Source: Smittium mucronatum
Lineage: Eukaryota; Kickxellomycota; Harpellomycetes; Harpellales; Legeriomycetaceae
Assembly (NCBI GenBank): GCA_001953115.1
Contig: LSSL01000823.1
Location: 1-25,313 of the forward strand
Direction of reading: 5' to 3'
DNA length: 25,313 bases
Part shown: positions 1 through 10,443 of the stretch, in pieces
Numbering within the stretch: the first letter of the stretch is position 1
Layout: every line of letters starts with the position of its first letter
The notes under the pieces: model-generated
What the model was told of the DNA's origin: nothing
Databases searched by the model: none
The model's input: the letters and a program-made list of their open reading frames with translations, nothing else
Translations under genes and position numbers: made by a program

Positions 1-674
1 TTTCTTTCCGGATAGCTTCGGCGGATATGGCCTCGAGGGAGACCTGGGGACACTGCGAGTACAGTTTTACGAGTTCGGAGTACACTTTCTCAAGCGTCTT
101 TTGGCGGGTTGCCCAGGGAATCCTAAAGTTGGATTCGGCTCTAAGAACGGGACACTTTGAACTAGTCTGTTTGGTGTCCAGGGTCACGCTCTTCTTTTTG
201 GCATTCTTTTTCGGGGAAATGGGCGGGGCCGAGCTTGTTTTTTTCGAGTTTGGGGATGGATCGGCGAGGTCAGGGTGCGATTGTAAACCGTCGAGGATCG
301 AAAATGGGTTTTCATAGCTTGATTCGGCGGCTTTCTGGATCGGTACTAGTTCATCATTCTGGACCAGTTCGGGATCAACTTTCGGCTCCTCTCTTTTCAC
401 TCTGGAAACTTTAACGTTCCTCTCTAAATACACCAAAAATATATACATTAATAAAAGAAAAAGGGGTTTTGTAGAGATAATTGCTCCGTTATTGTTGTAT
501 CTCGTTAATTTCTATAAAATAAAAAAAAATGGAAAGTGGCTTGAACTTGCTCTTCTTCAGGGTGTTGTTCCTGTACATGAAATGATTGTATCCGCAAAAT
601 TCGCGAGTAGGACAACTGGTTTCTGAAGCTATATATGGGCACAAAATATCAATAAACTTTTGCGACGAGAACAT
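1..674 (-). CDS. REXO1-like RNA exonuclease, N-terminal exons (partial, runs off left edge)
   Basis: Two exons of one minus-strand gene are proposed. Exon 1 starts at the ATG at 674-672, the first ATG after an in-frame stop at 743-741. It encodes a CCCH zinc finger, C-x8-C-x5-C-x3-H at 641-582, beginning at residue 12. Exon 2 spans about 423-1 and is open to the edge. It reads as a Lys/Ser/Pro-rich linker followed by a helical-looking segment containing RIPWATRQKTLEKVY at about 122-78. From memory of the family, metazoan REXO1 begins with a similar Cys/His finger and carries a similar RQ..L segment in its Elongin-A-binding region, with a DEDD 3'-5' exonuclease domain at the C-terminus. That catalytic part lies outside the window. 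Exon 2 is strikingly richer in G+C than its surroundings. The exon 1 donor is uncertain. An unrelated CCCH protein is the main alternative. Coding status is firmer than the name. Confidence 0.62.
424..550 (-). other. Predicted intron 1 of the REXO1-like gene, donor uncertain
   Basis: Exon 1 runs into an in-frame stop in A+T-rich sequence, so an intron must lie between the zinc-finger exon and the G+C-rich exon 2. The acceptor on the minus strand is TATTTAG (AG at 425-424), leaving exon 2 to start with AG AGG AAC. No GT in exon 1 gives the matching phase. A GCAAGT donor at 550-545 does: exon 1 would end in phase 1 at 551 and join in frame. This would be a GC-AG intron of 127 nt. It is a frame-based guess, and the acceptor two bases downstream is also possible. 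Confidence 0.35.
582..641 (-). other. CCCH zinc-finger coding segment
   Basis: Twenty codons encode CPYIASETSCPTREFCGYNH, with spacing C-x8-C-x5-C-x3-H. This is the classic RNA-binding CCCH spacing and begins 12 residues from the chosen start. The extreme N-terminal position is what points to REXO1 rather than to tandem CCCH proteins, which usually carry two or more fingers further in. Confidence 0.75.
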
Positions 675-737
675 TGATTGATTCCACTTCTTTCCCTTTT
701 TCCTCACACTGGTCTCTTCACTCTTGACTTGCCGCAA

Positions 738-1292
738 ACCTTAAATAACGAATCAGAATCCAAACAAAAAAAACAACCTTCTACGTACAAGTTTAAATTA
801 GTAAGTGATTTATCAAGAAAACATTCAACTTGCATTTCACTTTTATTTGTTTTCCACTGGCCAGGTCACTACTCTCTTATTCTGCTGCTTGCATATTCCA
901 CTCAAACTCCCCAACCTCGCTAACCCGCAGACTCTCTCTCTCTATCTCTCTTTCTTTTTTTTTCATTAGATCAGAATTGTCCAAATTTGAATACCTCCTA
1001 TTTGTTGCTCATAACTCTTCATCCATACCTTCATTCCGATTCGCTACTATTACCCCAATAATGTTTGCAACACATCTGATCAGTATCCAATAAATTGGGT
1101 TGTTGATGACCAGCACAACCCTTTTTTTTTGCAAAATCACGCTTTTCTCCAAGTAACAAATTTGGTTTTTTTTTCTCAATTTTTTCCGTCCAAAAGACTG
1201 GAAATAAAACTAATAAAAATTTAGCAGTCTGATATTTCACACTTTAAAAATAAAAGTCCCTAATTTCCAAAAAGTTCGAAAAAAAACAATAG
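738..1292. other. Upstream region of the REXO1-like gene, no coding evidence
   Basis: This is pyrimidine-rich on the plus strand with many homopolymer T runs. Short open frames here have random-looking composition, with no start context or domain. It probably holds the 5' UTR and promoter of the minus-strand gene. Apart from the GA/CT tract at 931-953, I see nothing specific. Confidence 0.4.
931..953 (-). promoter_or_regulatory. GA-repeat tract (GAGA-like) upstream of the REXO1-like gene
   Basis: On the minus strand this is a run of GA dinucleotides with one T interruption, about 260 nt upstream of the proposed ATG. GA repeats of this kind sit in promoters of many arthropod genes, bound by GAGA-type factors. 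It may equally be a plain microsatellite. Confidence 0.3.
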
Positions 1293-1779
1293 AACAATTA
1301 AATGAAAATTTGTACGTGGAATTGAACACATGCGTGGATCTGACACGATTAAGCCGTGATTCAACCATATACGTGGACCGAACATTATTGGCAAGTATTA
1401 AACATATTAATTCAAAATCAGTATTTATTGGATATTTAAATTTCTCAAACCCGTTTACTTACCAATTATAAATACGAAATAGGATTTGATCGTCCAATAA
1501 ATGCATGATTATTTTGTGTTCAAATACACGCACTAAAATCTATATTGACAATGCCAGGGTATTAATTGGTGGTTGGTAGATTGAACCCTTTTCCCGTAGG
1601 ATTGCAGCCGGTAGTCCGGCAGAGGAGCTTATTGTAGTTAGGATAATAGTCTTTTCTATACGTCTTTTTCTTTCTTTCATATTTTTTTAGTATAGTTTTT
1701 AATGACGTTATCTTACAATAAAATTCCGTTAAACAAAAAAAAAATCTATATTGACTAAGTGGGGGTGAAAAACTATAAA
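1293..1779 (+). repeat. Left terminal inverted repeat (interrupted by a retroposon)
   Basis: This is the left arm of the DNA element. It is 281 bp once the 206-bp interruption (1550-1755, retroposon plus one duplication copy) is discounted. It carries three CGTGGA motifs near the outer end, at 1315-1320, 1333-1338 and 1372-1377. Confidence 0.88.
1535..1755 (+). mobile_element. SINE-like retroposon (191 bp) with 15-bp target-site duplications
   Basis: A 191-bp insert (1550-1740) splits the left inverted repeat. It is flanked by exact direct copies of AAAATCTATATTGAC at 1535-1549 and 1741-1755. The right arm of the host element carries the uninterrupted sequence, so it acts as an empty-site control. 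The insert ends in an A-rich tail (AAACAAAAAA), with an AATAAA a little upstream. These features, and the CT/AAAA target, are typical of LINE-mediated retroposition. An internal hairpin GCCGG-TAGT-CCGGC is visible near 1608-1621. Similarity to tRNA promoter boxes is too weak to assign an ancestor. A short LINE 3' end or a retroposed small RNA are alternatives. Confidence 0.8.
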
Positions 1780-2483
1780 CTTGAAAAGATGTACTAAAAT
1801 GATATTTACTTTTATTGCTTTTTCTCAGTAGAATTAAAAGTGTCTAAACAGGAAACGATAAGGTGATAGAGATGTAGATTCCTATTTAATCATACCTCCA
1901 GCTAAAGCGAGCTGTATTTATAATTAGGGTTATTATTTTGAGTTTACCAGCAAATCTCATTTAAATTGATGATAACAAATACAATTTTACTTGCATTATA
2001 AGTTTAGCGTTACTTACAGTAGATTAAATCAGGTATCATTTAAAAAAAACAATCGAGTGAAACTTGCTTTCTATAAATTTAATTTATAAAGATCTTGGGG
2101 CCTTATAATAGGCAATTTAGGATTCCCAAGTAGGAGTAGGTCATATTTTAATGAGGAGCTTTTTAATCGATACATTCAAAACGCCTATTAGAATAGAATC
2201 TATTATTAATAAATTTTTATGGCTTCTTAAAAATGTGCACCACCCATTTTTTTTTCGTTGAAAGCAACATTTATAAATACATTATTACAAGAGGTTTTGA
2301 TTTTAGTGTTTTTACAGTTATTTATTGCATATCCTTATTTAGCGTCCTCTTACAAATAAGATATCATAAAATGTAAACAGCATGTACCATAAAGCACGTA
2401 TATTATTTAGTATTTGTAAAAAATTAGCACTTATTATGAGTATTAATATTTTTAACCTGTCTTAGGTATTATAAATCTTTTAG

Positions 2484-2579
2484 ATTTGTTTTTTGGAAAA
2501 TCTTGATTCCTCCAAAACGCCCTCATCTCCACAAAAAATCACTAAGAAGGGTTCTCGTATTCACTGTGAAATGGATTGA
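2484..2579 (+). pseudogene. Short open segment inside the DNA element, possible coding relic
   Basis: About 31 codons are open between in-frame stops and are less A+T-rich than the surroundings. They read as Ser/Pro/Lys-rich (NLDSSKTPSSPQKITKKGSR), like a basic linker or nuclear-localisation region. It could be a remnant of a transposase exon or pure chance. No family is recognised. Confidence 0.18.
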
Positions 2580-2770
2580 ATTCTTTGGTATGTTTATGAG
2601 TAATACATAATATAGACGAAAATTCAAGGTTTTGCACATGACATTAGAGAGAAGATAAAGCTATTATCATAATATCCGATTACAAATTAGATTATTTGAC
2701 TAATATCAGTATACGCTTATTTTTTTTGATAGAGTCCGATTGGTTAGATACAACTAATCTCTATCGACTT

Positions 2771-3051
2771 TTTATAGTTTTTCACCCTCACTTAGTCACG
2801 ATAGTTTTTAGTGCGTGTACTTGAACACAAAATAATCACGCATTTATTGGACGATCAAATCCTATTTCGTATTTATAATTGGTAAGTAAACGGGTTTGAG
2901 AAATTAAAATATCCAATAATTACTGATTTTGAATTAATATGTTTAATACTTGCCAATAATGTTCGTTCCACGTATATGGTTGAATCACGGCTTAATCGTG
3001 TCAGATCCACGCATGTGTTCAATTCCACGTACAAATTTTCATTTAATTGTT
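2771..3051 (-). repeat. Right terminal inverted repeat, 281 bp, uninterrupted
   Basis: This is the inverted partner of 1293-1779. It carries the three TCCACG motifs (the complement of the left-arm CGTGGA motifs) in the same order and spacing from the outer end. Being intact, it shows what the left arm looked like before the retroposon landed. Confidence 0.88.
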
Positions 3052-6000
3052 TATTTTGAATGTATATTTATTTAAATTGATTCCTAATAAAACTATACCA
3101 AATATTATTTTTTCAATATTTGCATTGGGAAATAAAAATCTTCACTACAAAAAAATAATAATAATAATAAAAAAAAGCCCACAATTGCTGGAAAAGATTT
3201 ACATTGGAAATTTGGTCAATGGGATTAATTTGTTTATTTTTTTGCGCATTATGGAGTGTTCTTTTTTATTTATTTTATTATAACCGGGAGATAGATATTT
3301 AAAACCCAATACTCAATGGTATTAATTTCGTCTATCCACGTTTATCAATGCTTTTTTCGTCTATATTTAGTATTTAAACTCGAATGAATCCAAATTTTAA
3401 AGATAAATTCTAATGAAAGAGAAAATACAATTTAGTATAAACTTTTTTTAAAATTAAAAATTAAAAGGTATCGTTTCTCTTTTTTTTCTGTTTAAAAGAT
3501 GGATTTATTATAAATTTAATTGGCATTATTCAAAAAAAAGGTACTGAAAAAAAATATAAAGCTATTTTTATGATAAAAATTCGGAAAATTCTCTTTTCCG
3601 TGCACTATTTCAAAAATCTATGCGCTTTAACCAGGATCAAAAGAATTTTATATTCATATAATTCTCGTATATACTCTCGCAGATTTTTTCTAACCTCGCA
3701 TATACTTAAGTTTATATGCCAGCCTAAAATAACGATTTATAAACTCAGTGGTTCAAATTTTATTTTAAAAAAAAACTTCTTCAAGTTTTAATGACCATGT
3801 GTAATCCATATTTATAAATTACAAACAAAAATAAATAACCATATCATAGAAAATAACAAAAAAACAAGGTTAATTCGTAACTTCTTATTTTTTAAAAATT
3901 TCATAAACCCATTTTAAAAAAAAAATCAAAAAAAGTTTTTTAATCTAAATTAAAGGTGAGGATCGATTTTAATGCAATTTAAATCTTTATGTTTCGATTT
4001 TTATTAACTAGACATAAAGCCCTATTATTATATTTATATCAATACACCCATCTCCTCAACACCGTAAAAATTAATCAATAAAGAATATGTTTAAATTTTT
4101 TTATTAAAATTTTTTCTTTTTGTGTAAAAAAAATTTGGGAAATTAAATTTTATAATTATTGTTAAAAATGATTATATCTTACGTTGAAAATATTTTCTTT
4201 TAGTCAAAAAATAAAAAGAATGGTTCGATTGATAAATTATTTACATTCTGATAGTGAAACTTGAAAAAAATGTGTATCATTTTAATAAATTTTTTTAAAA
4301 AAAACTATATCTTTTCTTATCTGCCAGAAAAATCCTACAAAAATTTATCTGTAAAAAATTAAACCGATATAAAAATAAATATCTAAAAGAAAATTTAATC
4401 CTTAATTTATGTGATTGTGCATAATCATATCTTTATTAATAGTTACTTATAACTTATCGCTTACATTTAGATATTTGGCTAGAAATTTCAAACAATAACA
4501 TGTTATATAGTTTACTATTTCTTAAAATTTATTATTATATTTTAATAGTCATTATTTTTTTAAAAAAATGGGTTTTCACACTTTTAAAAATAAAAATTAT
4601 GAAAAAACTGGATTTCGTATTAAAATTTTGGATATATTTTCTTATGCTTCTATCAAAAAATGTATATGTGCATTTAAATATCATCTCTACATATTTATTG
4701 GGAATTTTACTTATTATAAACAAAAAAAGTTAATATTCTTCAAATAAAACTTATTATATTTTTATCAAGTCTTTATTTTTTAAGTCATAAGATTATAATA
4801 ATACACGAATTTTTTCTCTTTGCTAAAAATTATCAGTAAAAAAATATTTGAAAAATGCAAACCCTTTATAATTTATAATTACATTACAATGCATACTATT
4901 TAGTTTTATCGTAAATCGGATAACATAAAAATATTTAGCAATTTTTTTTATAAGAAATCTAGAAATAAAAATAACAGGATATACTTCTAAATAAATAAAA
5001 TATTTTTGTTTTGTAACAGCAAATTATAAAAAACGCATAATCAGAAAATTTTATTTAATCAAGATGATATAAATTCGAAAAAATTTATTGGGTTTTTAAT
5101 TATAAAATTATAAAAATATATTCAAAATATATTTAAATCGATGCAATATTAACCATTCCATACCCGATAGATTCTCATTTAATATTGATTTATTAAGATT
5201 TATGGTCGGCTAATTTTTTTAAAAAAAACTTGAATTTGACAATCTAATTAATTATCCATTTTTGTTTTTATAGATTGTTGATTTTTTTTGACCTAAAAAG
5301 TAATCATTATGGTATATCTGGCACAATAAAACAAATTTTCGTTTTGAATCAAAAAAATCGGGGCATTTTTCAAGAAATTTTCGTATTTTTTATTTATACA
5401 TTAGATATTATTAATTTAAAGCTTTTTTCATTAAAAAATCAATAAAATCCGAATTATAAAATAAAATAATATTAGTTTAAATCATTTAAAGCGTTGAAGA
5501 AAGTAAGGATGTATTTTTTGGTCGAATTTTATAAAAGAAAGCCATTCAATATCGCATCTTGTAATGTTTAAATTTTAGAAATCAAATTTTATCATTATTC
5601 GATAAAATTCCGTCAAAATTTCTAATTTTGAAAGCATAAACCTCAAACTTTCAATAAAATATAATTATAATGTTTCCAATTGTTATTGATTTACTTTTTT
5701 ATTGGGATTCTTTATTTTATTTTATCAATAAACTTGATTCATATTATTTTTGAAATTGTTAAGCCTTATAAAATCACTGGAATTTTATAATGAACAAGCA
5801 TGTTTGATTTGGGTTTTATTACAAAAATTTAAATTTTTAAAAAAGAAAAAGCTTTATAATCTAATATAGAAGAGGACTATTTATTTTGAAGACGAAAATC
5901 TTCGGCTCGATTATTTTTTTTAATTAAATAAACTTAAATTTCGATCAGTATTTCTTTAAGCAAGTATTAATTTTAAACTTTGGTTTTATTTAGGTCCTCC

Positions 6001-8630
6001 AAAGGAATAAAAAATAGAAATAAAAGCTTCAAATTTTGAAAAAAAATATCAAATATAAAAATAAAACAAATAAGCAATTGTTCAACAATTTATTTTTTTA
6101 AATTATAAAACAGCCAATTTTTTTATTTTTGAGAAAGATAAATCATATTTTATGATTTTAACGAGAAAGGACCCTTTTTAACTATTTTTCTGATAAATTC
6201 CTTTCATCGACCAATATTTTTATTAAAAAATCAAAATTTCACAACTTTAGAAACATTTTTTTTAGGTATTTTTGAACAATAATAGAAATTCATTAATCAG
6301 AATCAAACGTTTTAGTCTATTTTATAAATTTATTTTGTTTTTGAAATATTTCCATAAAAATAAAAGGCTTGGTATGTTCAAGGAGCTTTATAGGATATTT
6401 TTAACGAATTTTCATTTCACATAATTTTCACAAATGCCATTTTTATATTTTATTTCTGTAACCCAAGAATATTTGTTATTTTAAGAATTATATAAACTCA
6501 ATATCAATGTTTTTTATTTAAAATTTAACTATTTTTATTGGAATAAAATTAATTAAAAATCTTATTTAAATAAATATATTCTGAGTTTTTGTTGGAAAAT
6601 TTTTTTATTATAATTACTGAAAATTCCTCTTTTGGAAATTTAATAGAAATATCAATTAATCATTATTAGATAATTCGAAAATTATGACGGAAAAGGTATA
6701 TTATATTGCTTTGGGTGTTTATTGACTTATATTTATAGCCAGAGTTTTATGAAACCCAAAATTTACTGCTATTAGTATTAGGAAGTTGCATTAAAATAAT
6801 AATATAAGAGAAAATTTTTAATTGGTGAATATTGAGAATTACATATAAATTTATGGTAAAACTTACCAAATATATATATATCTTTCTGAATTTGATTGTA
6901 TATATAAATACTACGCAGATAATAAATTAATTTTCGTGATAAATTTATACTGTTTTATAATCAGTAAATATGTCCCCAGAATGTGATTAGCACATATTTA
7001 AATTAAATTTAGGGTATATTATCAATATACGATGATTCTTTTCTAAAATTCTTGTAGAAAGATTTTATTTTCGTATGATATTGACTTAATAGATATTTAT
7101 AATTTTTAAATCTGAGGGAATTTTGTCTAATTAAATTTTAAAAAATATTATTCGCTGATTTTAATAGTTCAAATTAATAAAAAATCCTCTTATTAGTCAA
7201 TATTCCTAATAAATGAAAAATAAAAAACTCTTAAAAAATCTTTTGATGTGTCTAAGAAACAGCTATATACAATAAAAATAAGGCTTATATTTTAAAAAAG
7301 TACTCTTAGTTAAAAAAACGTTATAAATACTTAATTTTTAATATAAATTTAGCAATTTTCTAAAAAAAAAATTAAACCTGAGATTTTACTTAGATATATC
7401 TTATTTAAATTCTTTGACTAATATTTGATAAAAACTCATAAAAAAATTGCTTCAAGAACTGAAAATATAAAAAATATATGAAAAATCTATTTTATTGCTT
7501 TAAATAAAAAAAAGGTAAATTAAAATAGAAGTCGCAATTTTTTTTATTTCATAACTATAAAATCTAAATTTATTGTTTTTTTTATTTGGGATATAGATTT
7601 TTCTTATTACAAAAATCTCTGAAGAATCAAAGAGATTAAATAAAAAATTCTAAAAATACTTTTAAAATTGGGTTTTAGTTTTTTTTTTTTTTTTCGTAAA
7701 AATTAATAAAAAATATTCATTATTTCTAATAAAACAATATTTTATTGCTAGTTGAAATAAAAGGATTTGCATAACGATTTTTTCTAATGAAAACCATGTA
7801 TATATAAAAGACCTAATATTTTAGGGAAATATTAAAAAAAAAATTACATTTAATAGAAGATAATCCTTTAAAATAATCAATTATTATTAATTACCTTTCA
7901 AATAATGGAATTTTCTGTAAATATATGTTCAAAATTATATTTATTTTTATGGTATTATTGATTTTTTTATAACATAAAATATTTTTATAAAACGAATCCT
8001 TATAAATTACCCTATTTCAGCATAAATTCGTTAAAAACTGGGTAAAATATATATTCGTAGTTATTTTGATACCAATTGACTGTAGTTAATAAAAAATATA
8101 TATTTTAATTTTCTAAAAAATATGTGGATATAAAAAATAGTATGAATTATGATTTAAAGCTAAGCTGATTTAAAGTTTTTATTTTATTTTAATTAAATTT
8201 TAGTTGAAAATTAAAAAGAGCAAGAAATATTGGATGTTAAATATAATTAAAATTTTTTGTTTTATAATAAAAAAACTTAATATTTTTGTACATTTTATTT
8301 GATTTATTATTAGCCCATGTAAAATAAAAAATCATTTAAAAATAAAAAATTTACTATAAATAAATTTGCTTGAAATAACAAGATCTTATATATTAATACA
8401 TTTATAAAAAGAAAAAGAAATATATAGTGTATATTAAACATTTTTATTAATTGTGATGAATTAAAGAGAATAAAAAACAATATTAAATGCTATTATGATT
8501 TATATAATTCAAAATTTTTGAATAAAATATATGCTATTTCATATAAAAATTTTTCTAATGAAATAAGTATTGATATATTGCTATTTTTTTTGTGGGTTTA
8601 TGTTAAAGTTTGTGATATAAAACAAACAAA

Positions 8631-8647
8631 TATATATATATATATAT
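8631..8647. repeat. (TA)n microsatellite
   Basis: An uninterrupted TA run of 17 bases. A similar run lies at 11621-11636. Confidence 0.9.
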
Positions 8648-10425
8648 TGTGTTACATAATTTTTCGAAGTTTTAGAATTTTTAGTGAATAATAATATTAT
8701 TCAAATATATTGTATAAATATATTATTTATAAGTATCATATTGGTTTTAAAATATGTCTATTTTAGAAATATAGTTGGTTATTAGCTTTTAAAATAGTAT
8801 ATTAATGATATAATGATATAATAAAATTAAAATCGTTCAATTATACTAGTTTTAAAAGAAATGAAATAGGCAATAAAAGTTTGTGGGGATTGGTAAAAAA
8901 TATTTAAAAAAAAATTATAGAAATCATTTGCATTTTAAAGTTGGCTTTATCCATCAAATTAACAAGAATTTAAGCCAAAAATTTTTATCGCATAAAAAAT
9001 GCATAAAATTAACTAGATAAGATTCACATAAATAAATAAAAAAAATCATAATCGACTAAAGATTCAATAAATTATTGTAATTTTCGATAAAAACTGTTTA
9101 TTTAAATAAAACAAGCAAATTTTGGTTATTTTGGAAATTTTCGAATCATTTCTTGATTAATTAGCAAAACTGAAACATGTTTTATTTTTATTGTATTTTA
9201 TAAAAAAGCTAAATTCTTTTATTTTCTTTAAGAATAAATTTTTCATGTTTGAAACCGTAAAAAAACAAAAAATTGCCATTTAGATATATAAAAAACCGAA
9301 TTTCATCTATGCGTGAAAATTTTTATCAAGTTAATGACAAGCTTTATTAATTTTGGATATTTTTATTGGTTATGTAAAAAAATGCTTAGTTATGTGTCTA
9401 TAAGCTGAATTTCGTCAATTTTTTTTAGCTAACCCCCGTCCCCCCCTTCAAAAAAGATAAAGAAAAAAACGTGAATTTTAAAATGGTCAATGAAATGGTT
9501 ATTTGATATTCATAATTTTATAAAAAATTATTTCTAAAAATTCATTTTTCATTTTTGTCATAATAAGCTTAAACACTAAGAATAGAGTGAACTAATAGTG
9601 GTAAATATACATTTCAGTAAAAAATCGACATTTACTGAAACTGGATGATTATATCCATTTAAAGCCATTAGTTTTCATTTCATATCATACAAATAGTAAT
9701 GTTTTTAAATAAGAATACAAATATTTGGAATTTAGATTTCATATTTGAATCTTATTATCAGATTTCAAAAATAAATTTTACTCATATCTGACGTTTAAAA
9801 GATTTATAATGAATTCTTTCTTTAACTATTTTCGGGCCAAAAAAGTCACTTCTAATAATTTAAACTCTTAAAATGAGCAAATTTAACAAATTTAGTTTAA
9901 TATAAATTAAAGCTTAAGCTTAATAATGATAAAAACTGACACAAAACTCTATTAAAGCGAAATAAGCTCATGAAAAAAAAGGATATGTTTTTTTTTTACT
10001 TTAATAGAAAAAACTTAAAGAAAAAGTATTAAAAGAAAAAATGATAATTTTATAATTTTGAGCCTTAAAATAAAAATAAAAATAGCCTCGAAAATAAAAA
10101 ATCTAAATAAATACAATTCGACAAATGATTCTTTCCTAGAAAGCATATTAATTTTATAAAATATACATATTTAATACTAATTTTTTTATTTTCATAATCG
10201 AAGAACAAAAAAAAAATTTAAATTTAAAAAATAACAGCTCATTGGTGGTCAAAAATTACAATAAAATACTGGGAAACTCAAATTTCGGGGAAAAAATAAG
10301 CCGAAAAAATAACAGGTATACTCTTAATATATATTTTTATAAGTTTTTAATAAAAAATTATCTCTAAATAAAGAATAATAGTAATTATTTTTTATGTAAT
10401 TTAATTGAGAATTATTATATTAAGT

Positions 10426-10443
10426 ATTGGGATTGGGATTGGG
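10426..10443 (+). repeat. (ATTGGG)3 short tandem repeat
   Basis: Three perfect hexamer copies. The G runs are unusual in this A+T-rich desert. Confidence 0.9.

Larger units (their letters stand above)
1293..3051. mobile_element. Non-autonomous DNA transposon with 281-bp terminal inverted repeats
   Basis: The left arm (1293-1549 plus 1756-1779) and the right arm (2771-3051) are inverted copies of each other. About ten mismatches are visible over 281 bp, which indicates a fairly recent element. Both arms begin with AACAATTAAATGAAAATTTG when read inward. The interior of roughly 1 kb (1780-2770) is A+T-rich and holds no transposase-sized open frame, so the element would depend on an enzyme made elsewhere. 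No clear target-site duplication is visible: the bases flanking 1293 and 3051 do not match. A TTAA lies in both ends, at 1298-1301 and 3043-3046, and could mark the true boundary. The superfamily is unknown. Confidence 0.85.

Noticed and set aside
27..317. Plus-strand open frame of 96 codons
   Set aside because: It is the antisense shadow of exon 2 of the minus-strand REXO1-like gene, whose own frame has a far more protein-like composition.
489..737. Start of the minus-strand zinc-finger ORF at 737
   Set aside because: The codon there is TTG, not ATG. The first ATG after the upstream stop is at 674-672 and puts the finger at the very N-terminus, as in REXO1.
678..1240. Small open frames on both strands upstream of the REXO1-like gene
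   Set aside because: Pyrimidine-rich or random composition, no domain, mutually overlapping.
1550..1740. Assignment of the retroposon to a tRNA-derived SINE
   Set aside because: Matches to A and B boxes are too weak on either strand. Only the retroposition hallmarks are supported.
3047..4733. Several 60-80 codon open frames
   Set aside because: Ile/Lys/Phe/Leu/Tyr-rich, as expected by chance in A+T-rich DNA. One of them begins inside the transposon end.
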